In this document: one piece after another, positions 8,119-15,444 of the stretch
How the letters are laid out: every line of letters starts with the position of its first letter
How positions within the stretch are numbered: the stretch's first letter is position 1
DNA from: JAKSPM01 sp964450645
GTDB lineage: Bacteria > Bacillota > Clostridia > Oscillospirales > Oscillospiraceae
Direction of reading: 5' to 3'
NCBI GenBank assembly: GCA_964450645.1
Contig: CAYVEB010000025.1
Location: 1 to 23,420, forward strand
Length of the DNA stretch: 23,420 bases
Notes under the pieces: model-generated
Seen by the model: the letters and a program-made list of their open reading frames with translations, nothing else
Told to the model about the DNA's origin: nothing
The model's database searches: none
Position numbers and translations under genes: made by a program

Positions 8119-9591
8119 ATGAATTTTTTTGAACAAATGGAAGCGCGCATTCCCAAGGGCGAGGTACGCACCCGCTTTGCGCCCAGTCCCACGGGCTATA
8201 TGCATGTGGGAAATTTGCGCACGGCGCTGTACACCTGGTTAATCGCAAAGAGCAACGGCGGGAAATTTATTTTGCGCATTGAAGACACCGATCAGGGCCG
8301 TCTGGTCGACGGCGCGGTGGATATGATCTATAAAACGCTGGCCGAGTGCCATTTGACCCATGACGAAGGCCCCGATGTGGGCGGCCCGGTGGGGCCTTAT
8401 ATCCAGTCCCAGCGGCGGGATCTGTTCGGCAAATACGCAAAGCTGCTGGTGGAGCGGGGCGGCGCGTACTACTGCTTCTGCCATAAGGCGTCAAGCGAAG
8501 AGGAAAATCAAAAGCACTCCTGCGCCTGCCCGCTGCTGACCCAAGCGCAGATCGACGAAAAGATTGCCGCCGGCGAGAGCTACGTCATTCGCCAGAAAAT
8601 TCCCCGGGAAGGATCCACGACCTTCCATGACGCGTCCTTCGGCGACATCACGGTGGAGAACAAGGAGTTGGAGGACCAGGTATTGTTAAAATCGGACGGC
8701 CTGCCCACCTACAACTTCGCCAATGTCGTCGACGACCACTTGATGGGGATTACCCATGTGGTGCGCGGCAGCGAATATCTTGCGTCCGCGCCCAAGTACA
8801 ACCTGCTTTACCAGGCGTTTGACTGGGAAGTGCCGACCTATGTACACTGCAGCCCTGTCATGCGCGACGCGCAGCACAAGATGTCCAAGCGCAACGGCGA
8901 TCCCAGCTATGAGGATTTGATCGCCCAAGGCTTTTTGACTGAGGCGGTGCTCAACTACGTGGCACTTCTGGGCTGGTCCCCCAAGGGGGAGCTGGCGGAG
9001 CGGGAGTTCTTCACGCTGGACGAGTTGGCAAAAATCTTTGACATCAGCGGCATCTCCAAATCCCCGGCGGTGTTCGACATTGTGAAGCTGCGCTGGATGA
9101 ACGCCGAGTATATCAAGGCGCTCTCGCCGGACGCGTTCTACGAAAAGGCGGAGCCGTATCTCAGGCAGGCCATCGCAAACCCGGCCATCGATCTGCGCGC
9201 AGTTGCGGCGCTGGTGCAGTCCCGATGTGAGGTTTTAAGCGACCTGCCGGAGCGGGTGGACTTTTTGCAGGCGCTGCCGGAATATGACACGGCGCTGTAT
9301 ATCCACAAGAAGTCCAAGACCAACCTGGAAAACTCCTTAGACGCGCTGCAATCGGCGCTGCCGGTATTGGAGAGCCTGTCCAACTGGGACAACGCCTCGC
9401 TCTATGCGGCGCTGGTCGCGCTGGCGGCGGAAAAGGGCGTGAAGAACTCTGTGATTCTCTGGCCGCTGCGCGTGGCCGTCTCGGGCCGGCAGTCGACGCC
9501 GGGCGGCGCGACGGAGTTGTGCGCTCTTTTGGGCAAGGACGAATCCCTGCGCCGTATCCGCGACGGCATCGCCCGCCTCACCAACGCCTGA
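8119..9591 (+). CDS. gltX: Glutamyl-tRNA synthetase
   Basis: A class I synthetase that charges tRNA-Glu; in clostridia it may also charge tRNA-Gln for later amidation by GatCAB. The 490-residue length is normal. It carries RFAPSPTGYMHVGNLRTALY with the HIGH-type signature at residues 29-32 and KMSKR at 254-258. A Cys cluster at C119, C121, C135 and C137 matches the position of the zinc site seen in some bacterial GluRS enzymes. The ATG at 8119 has GGAGG at 8107-8111, and an alternative upstream start is unlikely because the promoter is only 32 bp away. It is a single-gene unit ending in a hairpin cluster, convergent with the next operon. Discriminating or non-discriminating type cannot be told by eye. 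Confidence 0.97.
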   Translation: MNFFEQMEARIPKGEVRTRFAPSPTGYMHVGNLRTALYTWLIAKSNGGKFILRIEDTDQGRLVDGAVDMIYKTLAECHLTHDEGPDVGGPVGPYIQSQRRDLFGKYAKLLVERGGAYYCFCHKASSEEENQKHSCACPLLTQAQIDEKIAAGESYVIRQKIPREGSTTFHDASFGDITVENKELEDQVLLKSDGLPTYNFANVVDDHLMGITHVVRGSEYLASAPKYNLLYQAFDWEVPTYVHCSPVMRDAQHKMSKRNGDPSYEDLIAQGFLTEAVLNYVALLGWSPKGELAEREFFTLDELAKIFDISGISKSPAVFDIVKLRWMNAEYIKALSPDAFYEKAEPYLRQAIANPAIDLRAVAALVQSRCEVLSDLPERVDFLQALPEYDTALYIHKKSKTNLENSLDALQSALPVLESLSNWDNASLYAALVALAAEKGVKNSVILWPLRVAVSGRQSTPGGATELCALLGKDESLRRIRDGIARLTNA

Positions 9592-9627
9592 TCCGGGCAA
9601 GTGTTTGCAGATCCGTGCATCTTTGGA

Positions 9628-9650
9628 AAGCCGCACTTGCGCGGTTTTCC
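9628..9650 (+). terminator. Weak hairpin after gltX
   Basis: AAGCCGC pairs with GCGGTTT (one G-T pair) around a six-base loop, followed by a short TCC-rich stretch. It may assist termination of gltX ahead of the stronger hairpin 20 bases further on. Confidence 0.35.
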
Positions 9651-9667
9651 CGGTTCGTGTTTTTGCA

Positions 9668-9709
9668 AAAGAACCGGCGCCTCTTGCCCAAGAAGCGCCG
9701 GTTCTTTTC
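9668..9709. terminator. Bidirectional terminator between gltX and the GPG-repeat operon
   Basis: A perfect 13-bp GC-rich stem (9668-9680 paired with 9695-9707) has T-rich sequence at its plus-strand 3' side (TTCTTTTCT) and TTCTTTTGC on the minus strand. It sits between two convergent genes and fits termination from both sides. Confidence 0.87.
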
Positions 9710-9718
9710 TATGTCCTT

Positions 9719-10111
9719 TTATTGCAGGAACAGGAAGATCGCAATAGTGAGGATCATTGTTGTGGCATCCTCGTCGCCCTCCGACATGAGCAGCAGCAAA
9801 ATCAGCAGCACCAGCACATCGCCCACATCCATATTGGCGGGGATCAGCTCGTTGAAGATGGGCAGACGAAACCGTTCCGGTGGTTTCGCCTGTCTGGGCG
9901 GAGGTTCCCGGCGCTCATGCGAATGCGGACGTACGGGCGGTTCCGGGCATTCCGGCGCGGGCGGCGGGGAGTGTTCGGGCGGCCTGGCCGACTGTTCCGG
10001 CGGTGGGGACGGCATGTGCTGCGTCTCCGGCGGCCGACCGCGCGGCGGGGGCGTTGGAACGCTCTGATGCTGATATCCGCCTGCGTCGTTGGGGGTATAG
10101 CGGTTATACAT
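9719..10111 (-). CDS. Proline-rich protein with hydrophobic acidic/leucine C-terminus, unknown function
   Basis: I do not recognise a named family. The 130-residue product has a Tyr/Asn-rich start, a proline-rich stretch with many PPP and charged residues (about 18-80), then a hydrophobic end: NMDVGDVLVLLILLLLMS (93-110), a short acidic turn EGDED, and a second hydrophobic run to the C-terminus. Similar Leu-rich and Asp-rich tails occur in small uncharacterised clostridial proteins, from memory. The two hydrophobic runs could form a membrane hairpin. The ATG starts immediately after the stop of the upstream gene (TAAATG), with GGAGGAGG before the stop, so translation is probably coupled. It is the last gene of a three-gene unit. 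A membrane or spore-surface role is only a guess. Confidence 0.72.
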   Translation of the reverse strand: MYNRYTPNDAGGYQHQSVPTPPPRGRPPETQHMPSPPPEQSARPPEHSPPPAPECPEPPVRPHSHERREPPPRQAKPPERFRLPIFNELIPANMDVGDVLVLLILLLLMSEGDEDATTMILTIAIFLFLQ

Positions 10112-10696
10112 TTACCTGACCTCCTCCGTTTTTTCGCCAAAGCTGCGGATCGCGTGGCCCGCGATGTGGGAAATGCGCGCGATCTGCATCGCACGGTCGA
10201 TTTTCTCCCGGCGTTCGGGCCGGACAAAGGGCTTAAGCGCGTTCAGGAGGGCGTCTTGCTGTGGATTTTCCTCTTTCGCCTGCCGCATCAGCTCCACCAG
10301 CGAGCGCAACATTCGATCGTCCGGCTGCGGGGGCGGATCTGGCCCACCGCAATCGCCGCCCGGGCAACCTGGGCCACCTGGACTGCCTGGGCTGCCCGGG
10401 CCATCTGGGCCGCCTGGGCCATCTGGGCCGCCTGGGCCACCTGAACTGCCTGGGCCACCTGAACTGCCTGGGCCATCTGAGCCGCCCGGGCCACCTGGGC
10501 TGCCCGGGCCATCTGGACTGCCCGGGCCACCTGAACTGCCTGGGCCACTCTGGCCGGCTGGGTTGCCTGGGTCACTCTGGCCACCTGGACCGCCTGGCCC
10601 CTTCGGTGGCAGAAAGTTCTGCACCAGCGACATAATCTGCGCCATACTGCCGGGATCATTGAGTAGCTGGCCCAGCTTTTCCTCAATCGATTCCAT
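10112..10696 (-). CDS. Helix-flanked GPG-rich (collagen-like) repeat protein, unknown function
   Basis: The 194-residue product has three parts. Residues 1-31 (MESIEEKLGQLLNDPGSMAQ and on) look helical. Residues 33 to about 118 are a low-complexity region of GPG, SSG, SPD and GPD triplets, glycine-rich but not a strict Gly-X-Y run. Residues about 125-194 are a charged helical domain with ALLNALKPFVRPERREKIDR. From memory, the two flanking helical parts resemble a common uncharacterised protein of gut clostridia, in which the middle is short and variable; here it seems to have grown into a collagen-like stretch. A CPGGDC pair near the repeat end could form a disulfide. The start overlaps the end of the upstream gene by 14 bases, so translation is likely coupled. 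No signal peptide or membrane segment is seen. Confidence 0.8.
   Translation of the reverse strand: MESIEEKLGQLLNDPGSMAQIMSLVQNFLPPKGPGGPGGQSDPGNPAGQSGPGSSGGPGSPDGPGSPGGPGGSDGPGSSGGPGSSGGPGGPDGPGGPDGPGSPGSPGGPGCPGGDCGGPDPPPQPDDRMLRSLVELMRQAKEENPQQDALLNALKPFVRPERREKIDRAMQIARISHIAGHAIRSFGEKTEEVR
10343..10600. repeat. 9/18-bp tandem repeats coding the GPG-rich region
   Basis: A dense run of CCTGGGCCA/CCTGGACTG-type units reads on the minus strand as alternating GPG and SSG/SPD/GPD triplets. Units of nine or eighteen bases keep the reading frame, so length variation by slippage is expected. Confidence 0.88.
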
Positions 10697-10943
10697 CGGC
10701 GTTCTCCCCGTTGATCTGGTCTACCAGGCTGGATGCCTGCGGCGTGGTCATAATAGGCGTGAGGATTTCCTTGGCGTCCTCAAAATTGCCTCGTTTTAGC
10801 TCCTCCGCAGCGCGCTGAAGTTCGCCGGCGCTGGAGTTCGTTAAAAGCTGCAGCAGCTGCTGACCCGCGGCGCTGCCGAGTACCCGGCGGACGTCCTTTT
10901 CGGAAAAAGGAAATCCCTCGGATTTGGAATTTTCTGAACGCAT
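10683..10943 (-). CDS. Small helical protein, first gene of the GPG-repeat operon, unknown function
   Basis: An 86-residue hydrophilic protein, MRSENSKSEGFPFSEKDVRR at the start, then three predicted helices (VLGSAAGQQLLQLL, AGELQRAAEELKRGNFEDAK, EILTPIMTTPQASSLVDQ). The start was chosen at ATG 10943 because GGGAGG (10951-10956) lies seven bases before it; the longer open frame runs through the promoter region. The pattern of a helix ending GQQLLQLL and a later helix ending in LVDQI resembles short uncharacterised proteins that neighbour the GPG-repeat partner in related clostridia, from memory. It has no signal peptide or membrane segment. Its last 14 bases overlap the next gene, pointing to a common transcript and linked function. 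Confidence 0.75.
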   Translation of the reverse strand: MRSENSKSEGFPFSEKDVRRVLGSAAGQQLLQLLTNSSAGELQRAAEELKRGNFEDAKEILTPIMTTPQASSLVDQINGENADGID

Positions 10944-10947
10944 TGTA

Positions 10948-10976
10948 TTGCCTCCCAAATCAAAAGATGGTATAAT
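10948..10976 (+). promoter_or_regulatory. Probable promoter of the yfcE-coaX operon
   Basis: TTGCCT (10948-10953) and a perfect TATAAT (10971-10976) are spaced by 17 bp on the plus strand. Transcription would start near 10983, leaving a leader of about 185 bases before the phosphodiesterase gene. It overlaps the ribosome site of the divergent gene at 10943, so the two operons may interfere with each other. Confidence 0.55.
10951..10956 (-). promoter_or_regulatory. Ribosome binding site fixing the start of the 86-residue protein
   Basis: GGGAGG on the minus strand, seven bases before the ATG at 10943. Confidence 0.75.
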
Positions 10977-10979
10977 AGC

Positions 10980-11013
10980 CATATGAATGACTATTACATA
11001 TAAATGACTATTA
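10980..11013. repeat. Tandem 17-bp direct repeat in a divergent promoter region (possible operator)
   Basis: CATATGAATGACTATTA (10980-10996) is directly repeated as CATATAAATGACTATTA (10997-11013), one mismatch in 17. It lies between two divergent transcription units, just beyond the plus-strand -10 element. On the minus strand the repeats occupy the -35 region of a putative promoter with -10 TATTAT (10972-10977) and no good -35, as expected for an activated or repressed promoter. Confidence 0.75.
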
Positions 11014-11166
11014 TTTTTAATTGCCATTTTTCCCCGGCTTCGCCGGAAACCAATCGCTTCCGGCAGAATGAAAACGCACCGGATGTATCTGCCGGTCAAG
11101 GTGCGATCGAATTCTGGTACAGTATATGGCGGAAGGCATGTTTTTTAGAACGGAGCGTTGCGCAGC

Positions 11167-11640
11167 ATGAAAATTTTAGTTGTATCAGACTCCCATGGCC
11201 AGCAGCGGCCCATGGAGCGGGCCGTGCAGTTGGAACAGCCGGACGAGATCATCCATCTAGGTGACTGCTGGCGCGACGCCCAGTGGCTATCGCGCAGATT
11301 TCCCTTGATTCGCGTGCAGAGCGTCGTTGGCAACTGCGATTTCGGAGTCAAGGGGCCGGAAACGCTGCTCCTGCGGCGGGAGGGCTTGACGATCCTCGCC
11401 ATGCACGGTCACCGCTGCCATGTAAAATTTGGCTATACGCGGGCGGAATATGCAGCTTTGGAGGCTGGCGCGGACATTTTGCTTTTCGGCCACACGCACG
11501 TTGCCTACTGTGAGAAATGGAACGGTCTTTGGCTGTTCAATCCGGGCGCGTGCGAGGCCGGAAGCTACGGTGTCATTTTTTTGGAAAACGGCCGGGCGGT
11601 CTGCCGGAACCGCCGGCTGGAAAGGGGCGAAGGAGCATGA
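11167..11640 (+). CDS. YfcE/MJ0936-type metallophosphoesterase
   Basis: A 157-residue calcineurin-like phosphoesterase of the YfcE/MJ0936 group, small two-metal enzymes that hydrolyse phosphodiesters in vitro; the physiological substrate is generally unknown. All metal-binding motifs are visible: DSH (8-10), GDC with D33, GNCD with N57, HGH (81-83) and GHTH (109-112). The ATG at 11167 was preferred over a TTG nine bases upstream because GGAG (11152-11155) is well spaced only for the ATG. It overlaps coaX by four bases (ATGA), so the two are translated together. Its place before coaX might suggest work on nucleotide or cofactor phosphodiesters, but that is only context. Confidence 0.92.
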   Translation: MKILVVSDSHGQQRPMERAVQLEQPDEIIHLGDCWRDAQWLSRRFPLIRVQSVVGNCDFGVKGPETLLLRREGLTILAMHGHRCHVKFGYTRAEYAALEAGADILLFGHTHVAYCEKWNGLWLFNPGACEAGSYGVIFLENGRAVCRNRRLERGEGA

Positions 11641-12407
11641 TTTTAGCATTGGACATTGGCAATACGAACATTGCGCTCGGCTGCATCGAAGACGGGGAAA
11701 TCCTATTTACCGCCCGCATGGCTACGGATCTGCGCAAAACATCGGATCAATACTGCGTGGAATTGAAAAACATGCTGGAACTTTTCCATGCGGACGTTGG
11801 AAAAATTGACGGCGGTATCGTCGCGTCCGTGGTGCCGCCGGTACTGCACGCGTTCCAGGCCGCCATCCAAAAGCTGACCGGCCAGGACTGCTTGATCGTC
11901 GGCCCCGGTATCAAAACTGGCATCAACATCCGCACGGACGATCCGACGCAGGTGGGCGGTGATCTGATCACAGCCGCTGTGGCGGCGGTGAAGGAATACG
12001 GTGCGCCCCTTTTGATCATAGACATGGGGACGGCCACGACCATCACCGCCATCGACGCGCGCGGCGCCTATCTGGGCGGCTGCATCTGCCCCGGCATCCG
12101 GATTTCCATGGAAGCGCTGACCAGCCGGACGGCGCAGCTGCCGGGTATCAGTTTGGACCGGCCTGCCCACGCCATTGGCCGCAACACCGTCGACTCCATG
12201 CGCAGCGGCATCATGCTGGGTACGGCGTCCATGCTGGACGGGATGCTTGACCGAATGGAGGAGGAACTGGGCCAGCGCGCGAAAGCGATCATCACCGGCA
12301 GCATCGGCCGGTACATTTTTCCTCTGTGCCGGCGGAAGCTGATCTATGACGGGAATCTTCTGCTCAAGGGGCTTTGGATTCTCTATCAGAACAACCGCGG
12401 GCGCTGA
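11637..12407 (+). CDS. coaX: Type III pantothenate kinase
   Basis: CoaX phosphorylates pantothenate, the first step of coenzyme A synthesis, and unlike the type I enzyme is not inhibited by CoA. The 256-residue length is normal. It starts MILALDIGNTNIALG with the ASKHA phosphate loop (D6, G8, N9, T10), then has VGGDLITAAVAA with the likely catalytic Asp109, and DMGTATTITAID (129-140), the second phosphate segment. The ATG overlaps the stop of the upstream gene and has AAGGAG seven to eight bases before it. The next gene starts two bases after the coaX stop, so the three genes form a tight operon. Confidence 0.96.
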   Translation: MILALDIGNTNIALGCIEDGEILFTARMATDLRKTSDQYCVELKNMLELFHADVGKIDGGIVASVVPPVLHAFQAAIQKLTGQDCLIVGPGIKTGINIRTDDPTQVGGDLITAAVAAVKEYGAPLLIIDMGTATTITAIDARGAYLGGCICPGIRISMEALTSRTAQLPGISLDRPAHAIGRNTVDSMRSGIMLGTASMLDGMLDRMEEELGQRAKAIITGSIGRYIFPLCRRKLIYDGNLLLKGLWILYQNNRGR

Positions 12408-12409
12408 CG

Positions 12410-13621
12410 ATGGAACTGTTTTTGCCGCGGCTGGTGCTGGCCGGGATTCGGGAACTGCCCTGTTTTATCTTTGACGAGGCGGGGATCGAAGCGGGTATCC
12501 GGGAGCTTTACGCCGCGTTTTCCTGGAATCGCGGGCACCGCGGGTGCTTTTGGGTGGGGCAGGCGCCCAACCCCAGTATTTTGCGAATCGTCCGCCGAAT
12601 GGGAATGTGTGCCGTCTGCACCAATCGGATGGAGCTGGCGCTTGCGGAGCGTTCAGGATTTGCCGGAACCGAGCTTTTCTATGCGCCCGCCGTCGCCGTG
12701 CCGGACGCCGAGGCGCTGGCCGCGAGACTCGGTGCGCTGCCGGTGCTGGACAGCCCGAATCAAATCATGCTGACCGAGCGTTTCCGCACGCTGCCGCCGG
12801 TGGTTGGCCTTCGCTATAACCCGGACCGGCATCCGCTCTATGGCCGCCGCACGCTGCGCAAAGCGGAAGATTTGGCGCTGGGGATGAATCGCGCTGAGTT
12901 GACGCGCGCGATCTCGATTTTGAAAAGCAAGGGTATCCGGCGCATCGGTCTGCACGCGGATTTTACCGATCAGGGAAATGTCGCTGTGCTGCTGGTTGCG
13001 TACAAAATGCTGCTGGAACTGGCGGCGGAGCTGCGCGGGACGATCGAGGTGGCCTACTGCGCGCTTTCCGGCGCCATGGGCGAGTTTGCAAACGACGGGG
13101 AGCAAGCTTCGGAAATGCCGCAGCTCGGTCAGGAGATGGAATCGCGCTGCCGTCAGGTGTGTCAAGCGTACGGCATGGAGCAGATCCCGCTGTATACCCA
13201 GCTAAGCGAGGACGTCGTCTCAAAGAACAGCATTTTCGCGGCCAGAGTCTGCGCCATCAAGGAGCGGACCCACAGATTTTTGGGCGTAGACGCTTCCATG
13301 GACCACTTTCGGCATGGGCCGGGCGGCAAGGGCCGCGCCCGCGCCGCGCTTATTCAGCGCGCGTCCGGCGGGATTTCAAAATTCTACCATGTCTACAGCA
13401 ACAACCCGAACTCGGCAAACCGCCTTGCGGATCATCAGTTGATGCCGAACGCGGAAATTGGGGATATCGCAGTAATCCAGGGCGTTCAGCCCGGCGCGCT
13501 GCCCTGCACGGAGTATCTTTTCACGAAGGAAGGCAATTTGCGGAAAATTCGCCGCGCGCCCGGCGAGGGCGACTGGTTCGCCACGCTGGACTGTAATCCA
13601 GACTGCGCCCAGCCACTATAG
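12410..13621 (+). CDS. Diaminopimelate/carboxynorspermidine decarboxylase-fold protein lacking key catalytic residues
   Basis: The 403-residue product aligns by eye with group IV PLP decarboxylases (LysA, NspC and a clostridial relative). Shared parts are the start IRELPCFIFDE, a region APNPSILRIVRRMGMCAVCTNRMELALAE (from residue 52), VVGLRYNPDR, LGMNRAELTRAISILKSKGI and GLHADF (180-185). Yet the segment that should read VKANPxxxxL with the PLP lysine reads VGQAPNPSIL (49-58), with Gly/Gln there. The glycine loop near 215-230 is ALSGAMGEF, and the C-terminal motif that holds the catalytic Cys in relatives reads YSNNPNSANRLA (329-340). This suggests a non-PLP or repurposed protein. Start ATG 12410 is two bases after coaX; its ribosome site is poor, so coupling is likely. 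Homology is fairly sure; the function is open. Confidence 0.78.
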   Translation: MELFLPRLVLAGIRELPCFIFDEAGIEAGIRELYAAFSWNRGHRGCFWVGQAPNPSILRIVRRMGMCAVCTNRMELALAERSGFAGTELFYAPAVAVPDAEALAARLGALPVLDSPNQIMLTERFRTLPPVVGLRYNPDRHPLYGRRTLRKAEDLALGMNRAELTRAISILKSKGIRRIGLHADFTDQGNVAVLLVAYKMLLELAAELRGTIEVAYCALSGAMGEFANDGEQASEMPQLGQEMESRCRQVCQAYGMEQIPLYTQLSEDVVSKNSIFAARVCAIKERTHRFLGVDASMDHFRHGPGGKGRARAALIQRASGGISKFYHVYSNNPNSANRLADHQLMPNAEIGDIAVIQGVQPGALPCTEYLFTKEGNLRKIRRAPGEGDWFATLDCNPDCAQPL

Positions 13622-14106
13622 AGTGCGAAAAATGCAGATTACGGCCGCCGTAAAAAACCGATAGCGAGCTTGGTAGCGTTTTCCGCAGCCGTGAAAGCAA
13701 ATTGGCACATTGCGCGCAGCGGCGCCGGACGGGCAGGCGGCAAATGAAGGCATTGACAGCATCAGCATCTGCCTGGTCTGCCGCTGCTCTTGGCGGCTTG
13801 CCGTGCTCATTTTTGCGGCTTCATTTCTTTCATCAGATTCATCAGGCGGTACACCCGACATTTACTTATGGTAATACAATACTTCCACGCAGGACAGAGC
13901 GTCATCTTTTTCTTCGCTCCAAGCGCAGTATGAAGTTGAAAGAATTTCATTTTTCCCCATATTTTTATGATAATTGTACCGGATAAAGCAAGGACCCCAG
14001 TCTTCTCCGAGTGAAAACAGGGTCCTTTGACAGGTCGGGCCACCGGTTATGCCGGTAGGCTTACCTTGAAAAAATTTGGTGCGGAAAAAAGATTTGGAGC
14101 GGAATA
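13622..14106. other. Gene-poor gap of 485 bp between two convergent units
   Basis: No convincing gene is seen. Open frames of 78-94 codons exist on both strands, but they have no good ribosome site, low-complexity composition and no family resemblance. The stretch holds a short palindrome (ACGGCCGCCGT near 13641), a long imperfect hairpin at 13990-14028 and a short inverted repeat at ACCGGTTATGCCGGT (14042-14056). It separates the end of the coaX operon from the end of the prolyl-tRNA editing gene, so terminators are expected here. Confidence 0.6.
13990..14028 (-). terminator. Possible terminator of the editing-protein operon
   Basis: AAGGACCC pairs with GGGTCCTT (8 bp) and the loop can extend with a 5-bp inner stem, TTTTC with GAAGA on the minus strand. 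It is 80 bases past the stop at 14107 and is followed on the minus strand by GCTTTAT, a weak T tract, so the call is tentative. Confidence 0.4.
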
Positions 14107-14655
14107 TTATTTTCCGCTCAAGTGGACAATCGTCATGTTGTGATTTGTCCGCGGAAGGAAAACCTCAAAGACGTCCTTTGTCCGCAGTTTCAGGCTGGAC
14201 GTGTTGATGCAGGGATGGCAGCCGACAAATTCGCCCTTTAAGACGTCTTCATCCACCAGCAGCCGCACATGCTGCCCGGTATCGTTCATCAGACCCAGCA
14301 CGCTGAGAGAGCCGGGAGTGATATCCAAATACGCTTCCATAAATTTGGCGTCCCCGAAGGACAGCCGGGCACATCCAATCTGTGCGGAAAGCTCCTTGGT
14401 TTTGAAGGTTTTGCCGTCCGGGAGCATCAATAAATAAAATTTTGTCTTCTGCCGATTACAGAGAAACAAATTTTTGCAGAGAGCTGTGCCCAGGACGCCG
14501 TCAATCTTTCGGCAGACCTCCATCGTCATGGCCGGTGCATGGTCGACCCTGGTATATTTAATTCTCAGCCGATCCAGCAGATCGTAAACCCGAATCTCTT
14601 TTTCCAGCCGTCCGGTCGGATTCGCCGGGCGGCCTTTTTGTAATTGCAAGCCCAT
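14107..14655 (-). CDS. Prolyl-tRNA editing protein (YbaK/ProX/PrdX family)
   Basis: A free-standing editing domain of the YbaK/ProX group, which hydrolyses mischarged Ala-tRNA-Pro or Cys-tRNA-Pro to protect translation accuracy. The 182-residue product has the family arrangement: YTRVDHAPAMTMEV near the start, LCKNLFLCNR with the conserved catalytic Lys61, a strand region FYLLMLPDGK, and the ligand-binding GCHPCINTSSL (145-155), where Gly, His, Pro and Asn match the pattern. It is closest in look to the PrdX/ProX branch rather than the shorter YbaK. ATG 14655 lies four bases after the upstream stop and has only a weak ribosome site, so it is probably coupled. The pairing with an iron-sulfur flavoprotein is not explained by known biology. 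Confidence 0.88.
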   Translation of the reverse strand: MGLQLQKGRPANPTGRLEKEIRVYDLLDRLRIKYTRVDHAPAMTMEVCRKIDGVLGTALCKNLFLCNRQKTKFYLLMLPDGKTFKTKELSAQIGCARLSFGDAKFMEAYLDITPGSLSVLGLMNDTGQHVRLLVDEDVLKGEFVGCHPCINTSSLKLRTKDVFEVFLPRTNHNMTIVHLSGK

Positions 14656-14659
14656 GGTT

Positions 14660-15319
14660 TTACTTTTCGTTCTCGGAGCAATTGGCTTTGCTCAGCGCGG
14701 CGCCCAGGTCATACGCCCTTTGACACTCCTGCGGAAATACCGTTTCGTGTCTGTGCTTCTTCTCGGCAGGATCAAAAATTGACCATTTCCAGTCCGTCTT
14801 GCTGTAGTCCTTGAGCTGGAGTGTGTTCCCGCTGACAAAGATCTCCGTCGGTCCGACGTATTTGCTGAGCGTCTGTCGGTAGTTTTGCAGCAGGCTTTTG
14901 TAGGCGCCCTCTTGCGCATTGCTGGTCATAATTAGCAGTACAGGGATTGGGTGCTGGTTGCAGCACGGCGTTTGCCTGTTATAGGTCAAATTTTGGAACA
15001 CAAGCCGCTCATAGAGGGCGCGAAATGACGCCGTCAGTTCACCGAGGTAATTTGGAGAGCCGATGATGAGCCCATCGGCCTCACGAATCGCGTCCAGCAC
15101 GCCTGTCAGGCCGTCACAGCAGACGCAGCGCCCTTTATTCTTTTCTTTCTTGCACCCAAAGCAGGAAATGCATCCGGTATACTTTTCCAGTTGGAACAGG
15201 TCGAATTTTTCCACAACCGCCCCCGCGGCTGCCGCGCCCTTTGCCGCCTCGGTAATCAGGGTGTCCGTGTTCCAGCCCTTTCGCGGCCCGGCATTGACCG
15301 CGATGATTTTTTTGCGCAT
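14660..15319 (-). CDS. Iron-sulfur flavoprotein / NADPH-dependent FMN reductase-like protein
   Basis: The 219-residue product has a flavodoxin-like fold: KKIIAVNAGPRKGWNTDTLI (3-22) binds FMN phosphate, and IIGSPNYLGELTASFRALYER (85-105) is the second flavin loop. Between them lies a compact Cys cluster, CX2CX2CX8C at C50, C53, C56 and C65, with C67 and C68 beside it, typical of iron-sulfur flavoproteins (Isf) that hold a [4Fe-4S] cluster. Such proteins move electrons in anaerobes; the partner here is unknown. The start was chosen at ATG 15319 with GGAGG seven bases upstream (15327-15331). The next gene follows after four bases, so the two are one operon. Confidence 0.88.
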   Translation of the reverse strand: MRKKIIAVNAGPRKGWNTDTLITEAAKGAAAAGAVVEKFDLFQLEKYTGCISCFGCKKEKNKGRCVCCDGLTGVLDAIREADGLIIGSPNYLGELTASFRALYERLVFQNLTYNRQTPCCNQHPIPVLLIMTSNAQEGAYKSLLQNYRQTLSKYVGPTEIFVSGNTLQLKDYSKTDWKWSIFDPAEKKHRHETVFPQECQRAYDLGAALSKANCSENEK

Positions 15320-15326
15320 AGATCCA

Positions 15327-15331
15327 CCTCC
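15327..15331 (-). promoter_or_regulatory. Ribosome binding site fixing the iron-sulfur flavoprotein start
   Basis: GGAGG on the minus strand (within GGAGGTGG), seven bases before the ATG at 15319. An in-frame ATG at 15337 would put this sequence inside the coding region, so it is less likely. Confidence 0.75.
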
Positions 15332-15444
15332 GTCCAATATTTAACGCTTTTTCTCATATTTGTCTGGTTCATGTGTGTTGCATGCTGAAAATAACATATT
15401 TTTTGGAAAATTTATACTAAAAAATGCGGCGTCCAGCAGAATAA

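Noticed and set aside
13632..13660. Palindrome near 13641 as terminator of the coaX operon
   Set aside because: On the plus strand it is followed by A residues, not T residues, and the stem is only about five base pairs.
13616..13861. 81-codon minus-strand frame in the gap after the coaX operon
   Set aside because: No ribosome site, no family resemblance and low-complexity composition; it also overlaps the end of the decarboxylase-like gene.
13807..13950. Possible small minus-strand protein starting MKFFQLHTALG
   Set aside because: There is only a GGGG before the start rather than a true ribosome site, and no similarity I recognise; it is too short to support by eye.
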